DNA of 64,000 nucleotides, from positions 1,674,001 through 1,738,000 of the forward strand of contig OZ271832.1 in assembly GCA_965601475.1 (NCBI GenBank), given 5' to 3'. The position numbers were made by a program, and so were the translations under genes. Source of the DNA: JAWPMT01 sp965601475. GTDB taxonomy: Bacteria; Bacteroidota; Bacteroidia; Cytophagales; Cyclobacteriaceae. Under the pieces are notes generated by a model. The model ran no database searches. It saw nothing but the letters and a program-made list of their open reading frames with translations, and was not told where the DNA came from. This document shows, one piece after another, positions 1 to 7,252 of the stretch. Within the stretch, counting starts at the first letter, position 1. Each line of letters opens with the position of its first letter.

Positions 1-1
1 T

Positions 2-385
2 CTGCTGCGGGCCCAATATGAAAAACAGCGAAGCATCTACCGATGGTGCGGCGTTCTTTCTCCTTTGCTACCCATGCGGTTTGCCTCAATGGCATTGGCA
101 AGGACCGACTATGGGTTCCTCTGGCACTTCGAGGACCAGGCCGAGAAGTACCGTATAGAATTCAATACTGCACTGAACATGAACATCGCCGAAAATGCAA
201 AAGGCGTAGCGCAGTACAAGGCTGGAAAAGAACTCTGGGCAAGCCTGCCGTCCTTCAACTACGATTGGCGCCCGGCTTCACATATTGTAAAAGACCAGTG
301 GGTGGAAGTGGTAACCCTCGTCCTCTGGACCGTCCTGGGCTTTGCTTCTACCGTAGCAGTGAGCAATAAACTGAAAGTTTCATGA
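2..385 (+). CDS. ABC transporter permease, DUF3526 type (C-terminal part)
   Basis: The reading frame is open from the window edge, so the start lies upstream; about 127 codons are visible. The tail runs FLWHFEDQAEKYRI and ends with one hydrophobic helix (VVTLVLWTVLGFAST) before the stop. This is how ABC-2 type permeases of the DUF3526 family end, and the next gene is a full-length member of the same family. The stop codon overlaps the next start (ATGA), so the two are probably translated together as two permease subunits of one exporter. The ATPase subunit would be expected upstream, outside the window. The substrate is unknown. Confidence 0.7.
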   Translation: MLRAQYEKQRSIYRWCGVLSPLLPMRFASMALARTDYGFLWHFEDQAEKYRIEFNTALNMNIAENAKGVAQYKAGKELWASLPSFNYDWRPASHIVKDQWVEVVTLVLWTVLGFASTVAVSNKLKVS

Positions 386-1833
386 GCACCCAGGATCGCC
401 AGAGACTCATACGCCTGGAGTTGGCGCAAATCCTGAGAAACCGCAGCTTTCAAAGGCTTATGGCCATCCTCATGATTTTGATGACCATCGCCGCCTGGAA
501 TACAAATCAATACATCAAAGCCAAAGAGGCCGAAGTAACCACGCAGCAGGCCCTTGTAGCAGAAAATGACGCAAGACTGGTTGCCGAAATTGACTCACTG
601 AACCGGGGACTCGCAACCTATGAGAACAGCTATACGCTGCCCAGCAACGGAGTCAGACTAACCTACAACAATCATCGCGTAGCCACGCTTCCTTTCAAGC
701 CATTCTCATTAGTGGCACTGGGACAGTCGGATCTGTACAGCAACTACAAGAAAATCGTGCTTTATTTCAATAGTTCCTACGAGCGGGCCACGGAAGAACT
801 TGTCAGCCCACTGGAGCAGCTATTTGGCCAGTTGGACCTGACATTCGTCTGGGTATATGTGCTACCGTTGATCATTTTATTGATCTCATTCAACGTGCTA
901 TCCCTGGAAAGAGAAACCGGCCGACTTCCGCTGATCGCTTCTCAGCCCATCAGTGTGTACCACTGGCTACTCATGAAGATAGGAGTGCGTTTTCTGGCGA
1001 TATTCACTGTGCTCACTGCATTCACCCTTCTGCTATTGATGGTTTTTCGTGTGGATTTGCTGGGTAACCTCTCGGGGTTAGGCCAGTTACTGATCACACT
1101 CTTGCTGTACAGTGGCTTTTGGTTCTTGCTGAGCCTAGCGATCAACCTGGCAGGATACTCCTCAGGCAAGAGCCTTATTCTACTTACGAGTACCTGGGTT
1201 TTCTTTGTATTCCTCATTCCCTCCTCTGTCAACCTCCTGGGTAAGGAGCTGATATCCATCCCTCCTCGACTGGAGATTGTCAATCACCATCAGTCCATGT
1301 ACAACGAGATGGAGGGCAACCTGGATCTTGAACTGCAGAAGCTCTTTCAAAAACATCCGGATTGGCGGTCAGATGATCCGGTGACTTCAGACCTCTCCAA
1401 TCCCACAGGATGGAACATCAACTACCTCGCCAAGCAATACATCGCCCAAATTAAGCATCAGCCCAAGGTAATGCTATACGAAAGACAAGTAGAAACCAGA
1501 AATCGCTGGGTGGAGGGACTGAGTTTTTTGTCTCCGGCCATGATTGCACAGTCTACCTTGCTGCACATTGCAGGAACCTCCGCTCGCCACTACAGAAGCT
1601 TCCTGAAACAAGCTCAGGAATATGCCCACCAATACCGTCTCTATGTCTTTAAAGGACTGTTTACCAACCATGCATTTTCCGCGGAAGAAGTTAAGAATCT
1701 CACGGCCTTTGAATTTGATACTGACCAGGTGGAAGAAACCTTCCAAAGGGATATGGCGATCCTTTTCTTTTATCTCGGGATCATGATCCTCGGATGCATC
1801 GTCATGGCGAGAAAAAGTCAGAAAATAAAGTAA
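382..1833 (+). CDS. ABC transporter permease, DUF3526 domain
   Basis: A 483-aa inner-membrane protein. There is one helix near residues 24-44, then a long extracytoplasmic region up to about residue 150. A cluster of five or so helices follows between about 155 and 290 (YVLPLIILLISFNVLSLE, LLITLLLYSGFWFLLSL and others). A second soluble region of about 170 residues comes next, and a final helix near the C-terminus (ILFFYLGIMILGCIVMA). This is the NosY/ABC-2 layout with a large DUF3526 insertion. It overlaps the previous permease gene by 4 nt and is followed without a gap by the DUF1826 gene. In the family such pairs work with a cytoplasmic ATPase as exporters. No substrate can be read from the sequence. 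Confidence 0.8.
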   Translation: MSTQDRQRLIRLELAQILRNRSFQRLMAILMILMTIAAWNTNQYIKAKEAEVTTQQALVAENDARLVAEIDSLNRGLATYENSYTLPSNGVRLTYNNHRVATLPFKPFSLVALGQSDLYSNYKKIVLYFNSSYERATEELVSPLEQLFGQLDLTFVWVYVLPLIILLISFNVLSLERETGRLPLIASQPISVYHWLLMKIGVRFLAIFTVLTAFTLLLLMVFRVDLLGNLSGLGQLLITLLLYSGFWFLLSLAINLAGYSSGKSLILLTSTWVFFVFLIPSSVNLLGKELISIPPRLEIVNHHQSMYNEMEGNLDLELQKLFQKHPDWRSDDPVTSDLSNPTGWNINYLAKQYIAQIKHQPKVMLYERQVETRNRWVEGLSFLSPAMIAQSTLLHIAGTSARHYRSFLKQAQEYAHQYRLYVFKGLFTNHAFSAEEVKNLTAFEFDTDQVEETFQRDMAILFFYLGIMILGCIVMARKSQKIK

Positions 1834-2505
1834 ATGACAATGAACCTGCTTTCGATACCCTCATTTCTCAGATGGCCCTCAAGAGTACCCAAACAGGTCA
1901 TCAGCCCGTCCTGGGATGATCGCCAATCTGTCCTGAGACCAGATATCAATTTGTATTGCTGGAAGCGCCAGGCCAATCCGGCCATAGTTTCTTTCCTGGA
2001 ACAGGTGATTCAGAAAGCACCGCCAAGAATCAACCTACCCATTGATGCTCCGAACCTCCGAGCACAACTCCAAGAAGCTCAATCCCTTTGGCTGGGCACG
2101 TCGTTGGAGGGTTCCCGGTCTTTTTGGGAAGATATCCATACCCTGGCTCATGACTTTCTCTACTTCTCAGAAAAAAACTCGGGTACGCTGCATCTCAGAG
2201 TGGTAGACAATGACGCGTGTACCAAGTTCCATCTCGACGGCTATGATTTGAGGCTTTTCACGACCTACCTGGGACCTGGCACCGAATGGCTACCCGAGAA
2301 AGCCCTCAATCGTTCAGGGTTGGGAAAAACAAATCACGACATCGTAAGGGACCCTACACAAATCCGAAGGATGCAGCCTTTCGAAGTGGGAATCCTCAAG
2401 GGAGAAGTGCCAGCAAAAGTCTCACCAACAAGGGGAATCGTCCACCGATCTCCACCCATACAACACCTGAACTTGAAACGGGTAATCCTGAGAATAGACA
2501 TCTAA
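1834..2505 (+). CDS. DUF1826 domain-containing protein
   Basis: A 223-aa soluble protein with the signature blocks of DUF1826: FHLDGYDLRLF, then GPGTEWLP, a Lys-Gly-Glu block (ILKGEV) and HRSPP near the C-terminus. The FHxD and HRSP histidines could form a metal site, but this is inference. As I recall, DUF1826 genes in Proteobacteria often lie in zinc-responsive gene clusters; nothing here proves that role. The start immediately follows the permease stop (TAAATG), and a second ATG two codons in (1840) is an alternative start. Its operon context is with the permeases and the alanine-racemase-like gene. Confidence 0.75.
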   Translation: MTMNLLSIPSFLRWPSRVPKQVISPSWDDRQSVLRPDINLYCWKRQANPAIVSFLEQVIQKAPPRINLPIDAPNLRAQLQEAQSLWLGTSLEGSRSFWEDIHTLAHDFLYFSEKNSGTLHLRVVDNDACTKFHLDGYDLRLFTTYLGPGTEWLPEKALNRSGLGKTNHDIVRDPTQIRRMQPFEVGILKGEVPAKVSPTRGIVHRSPPIQHLNLKRVILRIDI

Positions 2506-2519
2506 AACTACTTAGTGCC

Positions 2520-3734
2520 ATGAAAACCAGTCGAAGACAATTTGTAAGCAAATCAATTGCGGGAATGGCTATGATGAGCCTTCCACGTTTATCTTTTGCC
2601 AGGTCCCTGCGTGATATGCCAGGGACCGATCGGAGCAACCCCTGGATTGAGCTCTCCAAAGCGGCTTACCTGCGCAATGCCCAGCAGATCAGCCGGATGG
2701 CGGAAGGAAAGCCGGTCGTAGCCGTACTCAAAAACAACGCTTATGGTCTGGGGGCTACGGAGGTCAGTAAGGCGCTTGATCCATCCCCACACATTTTTGG
2801 TATGGCCGTTGTCAAAGACGAGACTGCGCTGAACATGAGAGCGGCCGGAGTGACGAAGCCCATTCTCCTCATGGGTGACTTCGACAAGGATCGGATGGCA
2901 GAACTCATCCGTACGGACATCACCCTCAGCATCTATTCGCAATCATCTTTGGAGAAAATCGCTGAGGCCGCCAAATCGAGCGAACGGCCTCTATCCGTAG
3001 CCCTGTACATCGATACGGGCCTGGGAAGGATGGGCCTGCCTTATGAACAGGCCGTGAGAGTTGCGAAAGCAATCAACGAAAACCCTACGCTCAACCTCGC
3101 CCAGACCTTTTCGACCCTTACAACCCCAAAAGACTTTGCCACAGAGCAGATCTCGAGGTTTCAGGACATCATCAGGCAGCTGGATCGTCAGGAGATACCC
3201 ACCGGTTTGAAGCACCTGGCTCCTTCGTATTCACTGCTGGACCTCCCCAACTCCCATGCCGATGCCGTGCGACCGGGAATTCTGCTGCATGGATCCTTCC
3301 CACTCGCTCATATGGAGGAAGCAGAAAGATACCCCCTACAAGTGCCTTACCGACTCAAGGCCCCCGTGATTCGACTGGAGAAATTGAAAGCTGGCGATAC
3401 GATCGGCTTCTCTCGCTTCTACGAAGTGAAAGAGGATGAGTGGATCGCCACGTTACCCATTGGTTGGGCGGATGGCTATAACAGCGGTGCAGAAAACGGC
3501 GCAAAAGTGCTCCTCGATGACCAGCTTTTTCCGGTGGTCAACGTGAATGCCAGCCATGCCAATATCGCACTAGGGCCAGACACCAATGTCAAAGTTGGAA
3601 GCATCGCAACACTGATCGGACCTGAACGGCCCGAAATCACACCAGAGGGGTTTGGGAAGTTGGTAGATGGTCACAACTACCTTCAAATCAATTACAAAGA
3701 ATCCATCCCAAAGCATGTCTATGAGACTTTTTAG
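2520..3734 (+). CDS. Tat-exported alanine-racemase-like PLP protein, atypical active site
   Basis: A 404-aa protein starting at ATG 2520; the frame is open further upstream, but that part overlaps the DUF1826 gene. The N-terminus is a twin-arginine signal (SRRQFVSK, then a hydrophobic stretch), so export to the periplasm is expected. The fold-type III racemase core follows: the PLP lysine in VLKNNAYGLG (K71), GLGRMGLP, VRPGILLHG, and the C-terminal IATLPIGWADGYN. Two positions differ from ordinary alanine racemases. The catalytic Tyr of the VSYG motif is Phe here (IGFSRFY, F297), and the usual CMDxxM block reads NVNASHANIAL. The substrate may therefore not be alanine, or racemisation may be weak. 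The 3' end overlaps the next gene by 14-20 nt. Confidence 0.75.
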   Translation: MKTSRRQFVSKSIAGMAMMSLPRLSFARSLRDMPGTDRSNPWIELSKAAYLRNAQQISRMAEGKPVVAVLKNNAYGLGATEVSKALDPSPHIFGMAVVKDETALNMRAAGVTKPILLMGDFDKDRMAELIRTDITLSIYSQSSLEKIAEAAKSSERPLSVALYIDTGLGRMGLPYEQAVRVAKAINENPTLNLAQTFSTLTTPKDFATEQISRFQDIIRQLDRQEIPTGLKHLAPSYSLLDLPNSHADAVRPGILLHGSFPLAHMEEAERYPLQVPYRLKAPVIRLEKLKAGDTIGFSRFYEVKEDEWIATLPIGWADGYNSGAENGAKVLLDDQLFPVVNVNASHANIALGPDTNVKVGSIATLIGPERPEITPEGFGKLVDGHNYLQINYKESIPKHVYETF

Positions 3735-4569
3735 CTCCTTGATATTGATGCTCCTCATGGGCTCCTGCCTGGGACAAGGCAGGTTCATCACAATGAAGGA
3801 CAGTGTGAAGATCTATTTGGAGGAGACAGGTGAAGGCCAAACGCTCCTGTTGATCCCCGGCTGGACCATGACCCATAAGTTCTTCGACCGGCAGCGAGAC
3901 TACTTTTCTCAGCAATATCAGGTTATCACTTATGACCCCCGTGGCCAGGGTCGGTCAGAAGAAAGTACCTATGGCAATACCTACGCCACCCACGCTGAAG
4001 ATCTGCGTCAAATCCTCCTGACGGAAGATCTTCAAAACGTCGTGCTCATCGGCTGGTCCAGTGGGTGCCTGACCATCTATGAGTACCTCCGACAATACGA
4101 TCTGGATAGAATCAACCGATTGGTGATGATCGACGAGCCACCGAAGTGGGTGGGAGATACAGACTCAGAATGGGTATATGGCGACTTTGATGGCTATCGT
4201 TCCAGCCTGAAGGGGTTAATCTCAGGACCCTCTGAACCCGACGGAATCATCGACTGGATGTTGGAAGATGATGTGTCGTCAGCAACGAAGAAATGGATGA
4301 AAACGGAAATGGGGATGACTTCTCCCCATGTAGCCCTGAGCCTGTATATCGATGGACTGATCTCGGATTACCAGTCAGAGCTTATCGCTGCTACCGAAGG
4401 CGTCCCGACCCTCTTTATGGTCAGGGCCTCCTGGTATGAACGCGTGCAGGGTTGGCTCGCGAAAAATGCACCACAGGCCAGTATCGAAAGTATCACCAGC
4501 CACGCCATGTTTTGGGAGCGACCTAAGGTCTTCAATGCCCAACTCACTCAATTTTTAAACTCGGATTAA
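3715..4569 (+). CDS. secreted alpha/beta-hydrolase
   Basis: About 284 aa. I place the start at ATG 3715 (or 3721), because it gives a clean signal peptide (MRLFSSLILMLLMGSC). The cysteine there makes a lipoprotein possible. The hydrolase core shows the oxyanion strand LLLIPGWTMTH, the DPRGQGRS turn, the nucleophile elbow GWSSG (S115) and the C-terminal histidine in SHAMFWERP. The acid residue is not obvious. It overlaps the alanine-racemase-like gene and ends 3 bp before the DUF5916 gene, so it is in the same transcript. Substrate unknown; an esterase, lipase or haloperoxidase-like role are all open. Confidence 0.75.
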   Translation: MSMRLFSSLILMLLMGSCLGQGRFITMKDSVKIYLEETGEGQTLLLIPGWTMTHKFFDRQRDYFSQQYQVITYDPRGQGRSEESTYGNTYATHAEDLRQILLTEDLQNVVLIGWSSGCLTIYEYLRQYDLDRINRLVMIDEPPKWVGDTDSEWVYGDFDGYRSSLKGLISGPSEPDGIIDWMLEDDVSSATKKWMKTEMGMTSPHVALSLYIDGLISDYQSELIAATEGVPTLFMVRASWYERVQGWLAKNAPQASIESITSHAMFWERPKVFNAQLTQFLNSD

Positions 4570-4572
4570 GCC

Positions 4573-6771
4573 ATGAGACAATGCTTGATTGTCACTTTTT
4601 TGTTGGTTTCGCTGGCTGCCCTTGCGCAAGAGGACCAGAACTTCCCACCTCCAGATAATCCGCCGGTCGTACAGGCATCAAAACTGTCAGGGCCTATCAC
4701 CATCGATGGACGCCTGGATGAGGAGGACTGGAATTCCGGGGAGGGAGTCTCGGACTTTTTCAGGCGCGAACCCCGTCAAGGAGGGCCCATTCGGTATAAG
4801 ACGGAAGTTAAATTCCGCTATGACGACAAGTACCTATATATCGCCGCATGGTGCAAGGATTCCGTGGGCATCGGTGGCATACGAGTACAAGATTTACGGA
4901 GGGACTTCAGCTGGGGTGAAAACGACATCTTCGGGGTGGCCCTCGACCCGCAAAACCTGAAGCAATATGCCCAGGCTTTTCTCACCACCCCCTATGGCAA
5001 CCAGCGCGACCTTCAAAACTTCAATGGCAACAGCTTTGACACAGGTTGGAACACACTTTGGAAAGTGCGTACCCAAAGGACAGAGGAAGGCTACACAGCG
5101 GAATTTGCTATCCCCTTCAAAACGCTGCGGTACGACATGGCTGAAGACGGAGAATCCGTAGTATGGGGCGTGACACTCGTCCGATATGCCCGACGAGACA
5201 TTGAAGTCTCGACCTTCCCCGCCATTCCGCAGTCCTTCACACCCTATCGCATGACTTATGCGGCACGGCTCACAGGCATCGAAGTACCCCCTCCATCTGC
5301 CAATGTAAGGATTGAGCCTTACACGCTCTATCAGTATGATGAAGTAACGGACGGCAACGACAATACTTCGGACGGTGACTTCAAAGTAGGCGGCGATGTG
5401 AAGTGGGCCATCAACCCACGGTCTGTGCTCGATCTCACCTTCAATACTGACTTTGCCCAGGCAGATGTAGACCGGGCCGTCAACAACCTGGAACGCTTCA
5501 ATATCTTCTTTCCGGAACGCCGACAGTTCTTTCTTGAGAACTCAGGTATATGGGCCGGTGCTTCACAGCAATCTCTCCGGCCGTTTTTCAGTCGCCGCAT
5601 CGGCCTGCAAGGGAGTTTCAATGCCCAGCCTGCTCCTATCGACGCCGGAGCACGATTTACCCAGCGGACCGAAAAGCAGGCCATTGCCGGCCTCTTCGTG
5701 CGGCAAGGAGCGACGGGCACTTCCCAGGTCTCCAACTTTGGCGTGGCACGCTATTTAAGAAACTTCGGCCGGGAAAATAACATTGGTATCATGGTCACGC
5801 AACGCAGCGACGAACAATCGAACGAGCTGGACCTGGCAGCCAACAGCAATACGACCGTCACCATTGATGGACAGTTACGGCCCACCAGCGAATGGACTAT
5901 GCAATACCTGGCCACGTCCTCTATTGATGAAGAATCCGGAGACACCGGCTTCGCTGGGCGTTGGGCGCTGACCAATTCCAGCAATAAGCTTTGGTTTGGC
6001 TGGTTCACAGAAATTACTGACGACAAATACAACCCTCGGATGGGATTCGTCAGACAGTCTAATGTGATCAGGCATGATGTCGGAGGTTACTATATCTGGC
6101 GTCCAAAAACCAATTTCATTCGTCGGTGGGACCCTGGGGTATTTACTAATCTTAACCATGACGCCACCGACCCGTCCAGCTTCCAGCAGGCCAGCCTTTA
6201 CATATTCCCGGTGTACACCTGGTTCAAAGACAATAGCTTCGTAGAGATGTCCCTCACCCCTACCTGGCAGAATATCAATTTCGACTTCGCTCCACTGGGA
6301 CTGGAAATTGCAGAGGACGACTATTTCTACACCCGTTACCTGATTCGCTACAACACCGACCAATCCAAGAAATGGTCCGTGGAAGTGAGTTACAACTTTG
6401 GTGACTTCTACAATGGCACACGCAACACGATCAACGCTTCCGGACGACTTGCGCCTGTACCTCAAGCGGCAGTCACGATCGACTACGAATACAACGACCT
6501 GCAAGGGGTAGGTATTGAGAATGAGGATCTGAGCACCCATCTGGTCACGCTAGGCTCGCGATTTGCGTTGAACCCGAGGGTGCAGCTATCGGCTTTCTAT
6601 CAATACAACAGCTTTGACGAGCAGGGCAGGTGGAACGTACGCGGAAGCTGGGAGTATCAGCCCCTGTCGTTTCTATACCTGGTCTTCAACGACACGCGGG
6701 TAGACGGACTGGAGGATCCGTTCGAAGAACAGCAATTCATTGGTAAGGTAACTCTGCTGAAGCAGTTCTAG
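4573..6771 (+). CDS. DUF5916 family outer-membrane protein with CBM9-like N-terminus
   Basis: A 732-aa protein with a signal peptide (MRQCLIVTFLLVSLAALAQ). Residues of about 30-225 form a carbohydrate-binding-module-9-like beta sandwich (ITIDGRLDEEDW, VKFRYDDKYLYIAAWCKD, GYTAEFAIPFKTLRYD). From about 240 to the end there are alternating beta strands with many aromatic residues, finishing in phenylalanine (VTLLKQF), as in outer-membrane barrels. This is the DUF5916 layout common in Bacteroidota and some other marine bacteria. It is the last gene of the tight + strand run, 3 bp after the hydrolase. Its function is not established; surface binding of a carbohydrate or other ligand is only an inference. 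Confidence 0.85.
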   Translation: MRQCLIVTFLLVSLAALAQEDQNFPPPDNPPVVQASKLSGPITIDGRLDEEDWNSGEGVSDFFRREPRQGGPIRYKTEVKFRYDDKYLYIAAWCKDSVGIGGIRVQDLRRDFSWGENDIFGVALDPQNLKQYAQAFLTTPYGNQRDLQNFNGNSFDTGWNTLWKVRTQRTEEGYTAEFAIPFKTLRYDMAEDGESVVWGVTLVRYARRDIEVSTFPAIPQSFTPYRMTYAARLTGIEVPPPSANVRIEPYTLYQYDEVTDGNDNTSDGDFKVGGDVKWAINPRSVLDLTFNTDFAQADVDRAVNNLERFNIFFPERRQFFLENSGIWAGASQQSLRPFFSRRIGLQGSFNAQPAPIDAGARFTQRTEKQAIAGLFVRQGATGTSQVSNFGVARYLRNFGRENNIGIMVTQRSDEQSNELDLAANSNTTVTIDGQLRPTSEWTMQYLATSSIDEESGDTGFAGRWALTNSSNKLWFGWFTEITDDKYNPRMGFVRQSNVIRHDVGGYYIWRPKTNFIRRWDPGVFTNLNHDATDPSSFQQASLYIFPVYTWFKDNSFVEMSLTPTWQNINFDFAPLGLEIAEDDYFYTRYLIRYNTDQSKKWSVEVSYNFGDFYNGTRNTINASGRLAPVPQAAVTIDYEYNDLQGVGIENEDLSTHLVTLGSRFALNPRVQLSAFYQYNSFDEQGRWNVRGSWEYQPLSFLYLVFNDTRVDGLEDPFEEQQFIGKVTLLKQF

Positions 6772-6826
6772 CTTCAGACAGGGCCAACGAAGGATAGGGC
6801 CTAATTACCTTGTACACCATAAAGGC

Positions 6827-6845
6827 CGAGAGAAAGCCTCTCTCG
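6827..6845. terminator. hairpin after the DUF5916 gene, possible terminator
   Basis: A perfect 7-bp inverted repeat, CGAGAGA-AAGCC-TCTCTCG, lies 56 bp past the stop codon. No run of T follows, so intrinsic termination is uncertain. Confidence 0.3.
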
Positions 6846-7064
6846 ATTTACAGCCTAAACTAAACACTGAAGATTTGTGAATGTCGCACCGCTTACAAAG
6901 TACGTTATTCTTCCAACCCAGCCATAATTCTTCCTGTCTGGCGTAGCTCCGCCTGTGCGATATGCTGAAAATGATATGTTTGTTCACAGATCATTAAGAA
7001 CAACCACCCGGGAATTTTTTTTGCCAACGCTCTAAGAACCAGCCGTTAAGACCCAGCTTTCAAA

Positions 7065-7097
7065 TTGATACGCTCACTTTTTTGGACAAAGTATCAA
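7065..7097. promoter_or_regulatory. inverted repeat TTGATAC-N19-GTATCAA
   Basis: Two perfect 7-bp arms separated by 19 nt, ending 10 bp before the 45-codon ORF and about 155 bp before the chemotaxis receptor gene. The arms are far apart for an RNA hairpin but could be two half sites of a regulator. This is an inference from position only. Confidence 0.3.
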
Positions 7098-7107
7098 TAC
7101 AACCGCC

Positions 7108-7245
7108 ATGAAAGCTAACTACACAATTCCAATGGGCAGACTGCTCATCAACTTCGGTACCCTGGTTTTTGAACAGGGTGGTGAATACCTCGATTTCTAC
7201 CTGGACGAAATCATGAACCCGAACGTCGGCTCACACATCAATTGA
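7108..7245 (+). CDS. small ORF of 45 codons upstream of the chemotaxis receptor gene
   Basis: ATG 7108 to TGA 7243-7245. The peptide begins MKANYTIPMGRLLINFGTLV, continues through an acidic and aromatic part (GGEYLDFYLDEIM) and ends VGSHIN. The stop lies 7 bp before the receptor start, a spacing that suggests co-translation. It has no signal peptide and no transmembrane helix that I would trust. I do not recognise the family. It could be a real small protein, a leader peptide, or the remnant of a larger gene. Codon choice resembles its neighbours (many NNC codons), which favours a real reading frame. Confidence 0.45.
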   Translation: MKANYTIPMGRLLINFGTLVFEQGGEYLDFYLDEIMNPNVGSHIN

Positions 7246-7252
7246 CTGAGCC

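Larger units (their letters stand above)
6772..7107. other. intergenic stretch of 336 bp
   Basis: No convincing coding sequence. It holds a short hairpin directly after the DUF5916 gene (CGAGAGA at 6827-6833 and TCTCTCG at 6839-6845) without a clear T-tract. TATGTTTG at 6975-6982 fits the Bacteroidota -7 motif but lacks a good -33 partner. An inverted repeat at 7065-7097 is listed separately. Confidence 0.5.

Noticed and set aside
2286..2519. upstream extension of the alanine-racemase-like protein
   Set aside because: It overlaps the DUF1826 gene and would bury the twin-arginine signal, which begins at the ATG at 2520.
5875..6540. 221-codon open frame on the minus strand
   Set aside because: It is opposite the DUF5916 barrel, which reads through as a complete family member.
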